Source of the DNA: CAZBDU01 sp964490725
GTDB taxonomy: Bacteria; Spirochaetota; Spirochaetia; SZUA-6; DRHE01
Assembly: GCA_964490725.1 (NCBI GenBank)
Contig: CAZBDU010000159.1
Coordinates: 1 to 7,571, forward strand
Direction of reading: 5' to 3'
Length of the DNA: 7,571 nucleotides
Part shown: positions 5,904-7,571 of the stretch, in pieces
Numbering within the stretch: position 1 is the stretch's first letter
Layout: each line of letters starts with the position of its first letter
The notes under the pieces: model-generated
What the model was told of the DNA's origin: nothing
The model's database searches: none
The model's input: the letters and a program-made list of their open reading frames with translations, nothing else
Program-made: the position numbers and the translations under genes

Positions 5904-7355
5904 CTACCTGCGGTGGTGCGTCCGCGCTCCCGGAGAGAACTCGCGTCGCAGAAAGAACAGTTTCTCCGCCAGAGAGACCAGGATGAGGGCGCCCGCCAGG
6001 TACTCCAGAACCATCACCACGACGGAGCTGCCCAGCACGGGGACTCCCAGGCGTTCCAGCAGCTCGAAGCCGTAGAGGACGAAGGTGGCGAACACCGATG
6101 CCTTGCCCAGGAAGGAGACCTTCAGGGACGAATACCCGTTGGCCAGGTAGAGCGTGATGATGCCCGCGGCCTGCAGGCAGAGCCGGGCCAGCACCAGCAC
6201 GAACAGCCACACCGGGATCATCCGGTAGATCAGGTACAGAATGGAGATGACCACGATGATCAGGTAGTCCCCCGAGGAGTCCAGCACCCGGCCGATGCGG
6301 GTGGTCTGGTGCCAGCGGCGGGCCAGCAGACCGTCGAACAGGTCGGTGAGGAAGATGACGGCCAGGAAGGGGATCACCACCGTCCCCACCGGGACTTCCT
6401 TCAGGGATACCATGAGGAAGAGCACCGTGGGGACCGAGGTGAAGCGGGCAAAGGAGAGCACCAGAGGCACGTTCAGCCTGCTGAGGGGCCGGCCGCTGTC
6501 GGCCAGGACGAACTCCCGGCGCACCAGCAGCAGGCCCAGGAGGAACAGGCCGTGATAAGCGGCCGCGAGCCCCAGGAACAGAAAGGCGCGTCCTGGGTAG
6601 ACGCCGAAGATCCACGCCACCAGCCCCATGTACAGGCACTGTGCGGCCAGGAACACGAGCACGCTGGAGACGATCAACCGAATGGTGCGGACTTCGCTGC
6701 CGCCGGCCTCTTGCGGTCTTCCCGGGGCGGCGGTGACCAGCCGTCCCACCACGGGCTTGAGGTACCAGTAGAGGGAGGTCAGGGAGATGCCCACCAGGAG
6801 GCTCAGGAGCACCAGGGTTCCGGTGCCGAGGAGACGGGGGGAAATGAGCCCCAGCTGCCGCGCCATGAGAGCCACGATCACGGTGATGGATCCGGTGATC
6901 TGGCAGACCGTCTTGATCTTGCCTGGAGTCTTGGCCCCGGGGTCCATGCGCAGCGCCACGGTCAGCGGCCGGACAACCAGGTACATCGACAGCTCCCGCA
7001 CCAGAAACAGGACCAGCAGCAGCAGGGGCATGATTCCCAGGCGGTGAAAGGAGTAGTAGACGAAGAAGAAGAAGGCGAAGTCCGAGAAGGGGTCGATCCA
7101 CTTGCCCGCCGCGCTGACCGTGCCCTTCCTGCGGGCCAGGGTGCCGTCGAAGTAGTCGGTCAGCAGGCTGGCCACCATCACTGCCAGGCTAAGGGCGGAG
7201 AACAGGAGCCGGTCCTGGCGGATGAGAAAGAAAAACAGAATTCCCAGGGCGATTCTTGACAGGGACAGCGCGTTGGGTATATGTTTCCCCGCGCGGTGCC
7301 TGGCGGCGGAGTCCTCCACGGGGAGAAGTTTAGGTTCCGCGGAGGGGCTGGTCAA
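5904..7355 (-). CDS. Tandem CDP-alcohol phosphatidyltransferase, two complete domains
   Basis: This is a polytopic membrane protein of 483 residues with about a dozen hydrophobic segments. It carries the CDP-alcohol phosphatidyltransferase signature twice, each time complete: D67-x2-D70-G-x2-A-R75-x8-G84-x3-D88-x3-D92 and D338-x2-D341-G-x2-A-R346-x8-G355-x3-D359-x3-D363. Enzymes of this family (PgsA, PssA, cardiolipin and phosphatidylinositol-phosphate synthases) transfer a phosphatidyl group from a CDP-lipid to an alcohol at the membrane, with the aspartates holding divalent metal. Each half also has the usual lead-in, PNALSLSR (27-34) and NVPLVLSFAR (295-304), and a GK element after the motif (PGKIKT 144-149, LGKAS 416-420). 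Two extra membrane segments (about 225-250 and 257-278) and a polar linker (about 205-223) join the halves. Single-domain enzymes are about 180-220 residues. The substrates are not deducible. The start is TTG at 7355, with a TAG four codons upstream in frame; GTG at 7319 is an alternative, and neither has a clear Shine-Dalgarno. The gene is convergent with the plus-strand cluster. Confidence 0.9.
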   Translation of the reverse strand: MTSPSAEPKLLPVEDSAARHRAGKHIPNALSLSRIALGILFFFLIRQDRLLFSALSLAVMVASLLTDYFDGTLARRKGTVSAAGKWIDPFSDFAFFFFVYYSFHRLGIMPLLLLVLFLVRELSMYLVVRPLTVALRMDPGAKTPGKIKTVCQITGSITVIVALMARQLGLISPRLLGTGTLVLLSLLVGISLTSLYWYLKPVVGRLVTAAPGRPQEAGGSEVRTIRLIVSSVLVFLAAQCLYMGLVAWIFGVYPGRAFLFLGLAAAYHGLFLLGLLLVRREFVLADSGRPLSRLNVPLVLSFARFTSVPTVLFLMVSLKEVPVGTVVIPFLAVIFLTDLFDGLLARRWHQTTRIGRVLDSSGDYLIIVVISILYLIYRMIPVWLFVLVLARLCLQAAGIITLYLANGYSSLKVSFLGKASVFATFVLYGFELLERLGVPVLGSSVVVMVLEYLAGALILVSLAEKLFFLRREFSPGARTHHRR

Positions 7356-7390
7356 GGCCGGCGCCTAGAGGTTTTCGGTCTTTGAATCTC

Positions 7391-7419
7391 TTGATTCCAT
7401 TTGGCTTTTTCAGTATAAT
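7391..7419 (+). promoter_or_regulatory. Promoter P1, probable rRNA operon promoter
   Basis: TTGATT (7391-7396) and a perfect -10 TATAAT (7414-7419) are separated by 17 nt. The surroundings are clearly more AT-rich than the rest of the window. No gene follows within the window, so its target lies to the right. Confidence 0.75.
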
Positions 7420-7440
7420 GAGTTTGTCGAGCTAGACCGA
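7412..7440 (-). promoter_or_regulatory. Possible divergent promoter for the phosphatidyltransferase gene
   Basis: On the minus strand TATACT (7417 down to 7412) matches the -10 consensus at five of six positions and overlaps the -10 of plus-strand P1. The -35 position (TCGGTC, 7440-7435) is poor. Transcription would start near 7405, about 50 nt before the TTG start. This is weak evidence, offered because no better promoter is visible for that gene. Confidence 0.25.
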
Positions 7441-7470
7441 ACTATTTAGCAGCAAACTTCTGGCTACCAC

Positions 7471-7500
7471 TTGACACGAAGCGCTAAAGGTGCGTAGAGT
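7471..7500 (+). promoter_or_regulatory. Promoter P2, tandem with P1
   Basis: A perfect TTGACA (7471-7476) is followed after 18 nt by TAGAGT (7495-7500), which matches the -10 consensus at four of six positions. It lies about 80 nt downstream of P1 in the same direction. Tandem strong promoters without an intervening gene are typical of rRNA operons. Confidence 0.6.
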
Positions 7501-7519
7501 CTGTGGTGCCATAACGAAC

Positions 7520-7532
7520 TGGTCTTTGACAA
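7520..7532 (+). promoter_or_regulatory. boxA-like antitermination site of an rRNA leader
   Basis: TGGTCTTTGACAA closely matches the bacterial rRNA boxA consensus (TGCTCTTTRACAA), the RNA site bound by NusB/S10 to protect rRNA transcripts from early termination. It is 20 nt downstream of P2's -10 element and about 40 nt from the window end, where the leader should lead into 16S rRNA. No rRNA sequence is inside the window to confirm this. Confidence 0.6.
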
Positions 7533-7571
7533 GCGAGAGAAGGGGAGAGGGTGCGGGATCGACTGTAGTAG

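Larger units (their letters stand above)
7374..7441. repeat. 8-bp inverted repeat flanking promoter P1
   Basis: TTCGGTCT (7374-7381) and AGACCGAA (7434-7441) are perfect inverted copies bracketing P1 symmetrically. The left copy also begins a direct repeat, GGTCTTTGA (7377-7385), found again in the boxA-like element (7521-7529). Possible readings are paired operator half-sites, a relic of duplication in the rRNA leader, or chance. Confidence 0.4.

Noticed and set aside
5913..7259. 448-codon plus-strand frame opposite the phosphatidyltransferase
   Set aside because: It is a Gln/His/Glu-rich shadow product of a hydrophobic gene on the other strand, with no domain or ribosome binding site.
7526..7554. 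A third promoter from TTGACA at 7526
   Set aside because: No -10-like hexamer occurs at 16-18 nt spacing. The hexamer is better explained as part of the boxA-like sequence.

Overview
The window is GC-rich bacterial DNA with Shine-Dalgarno led genes, sigma-70/sigma-A type promoters and little intergenic space. The gene set (ThrRS, a uridine-kinase-like protein, an M32 carboxypeptidase, CDP-alcohol phosphatidyltransferases and a probable rRNA operon start) is that of a bacterial chromosome. No plasmid, phage or IS signature is visible. A high-GC Gram-positive-type or deep-branching bacterium fits, but the phylum cannot be fixed from this sequence.

Left edge (1-288): a 17-bp GC-rich tandem repeat is followed by a strong promoter (TTGACA-17-TATCTT) and a leader of about 190 nt before thrS. 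The leader holds a ten-codon ORF, MNLRSGLTTV, with two adjacent Thr codons, and then a strong intrinsic terminator. The arms of that terminator can pair with two other leader segments. This looks like transcription attenuation of thrS, and no T-box signature is visible.

Plus-strand cluster (289-5863): threonyl-tRNA synthetase without the usual N-terminal TGS domain; an ATP-cone/uridine-kinase-like fusion; a carboxypeptidase Taq (M32) metalloprotease; and an unrecognised four-TM membrane protein whose start overlaps the protease stop. No convincing internal promoter was found, and the spacings (86, 19 and -11 nt) suggest one transcription unit. A hairpin with a short T-run lies after the last gene.

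Minus-strand gene (5904-7355): a 483-residue polytopic membrane protein with two complete CDP-alcohol phosphatidyltransferase catalytic motifs, about 271 residues apart. It is a tandem duplication or fusion of a domain that usually occurs singly.

Right edge (7356-7571): an AT-richer region carries two tandem plus-strand promoters (TTGATT-17-TATAAT and TTGACA-18-TAGAGT) and then a boxA-like sequence, TGGTCTTTGACAA. This is the layout of an rRNA operon promoter and leader, so a 16S rRNA gene probably begins just outside the window.

The main points for follow-up are the thrS leader, the doubled phosphatidyltransferase, and the pairing of a TGS-less ThrRS with an ATP-cone nucleoside kinase.
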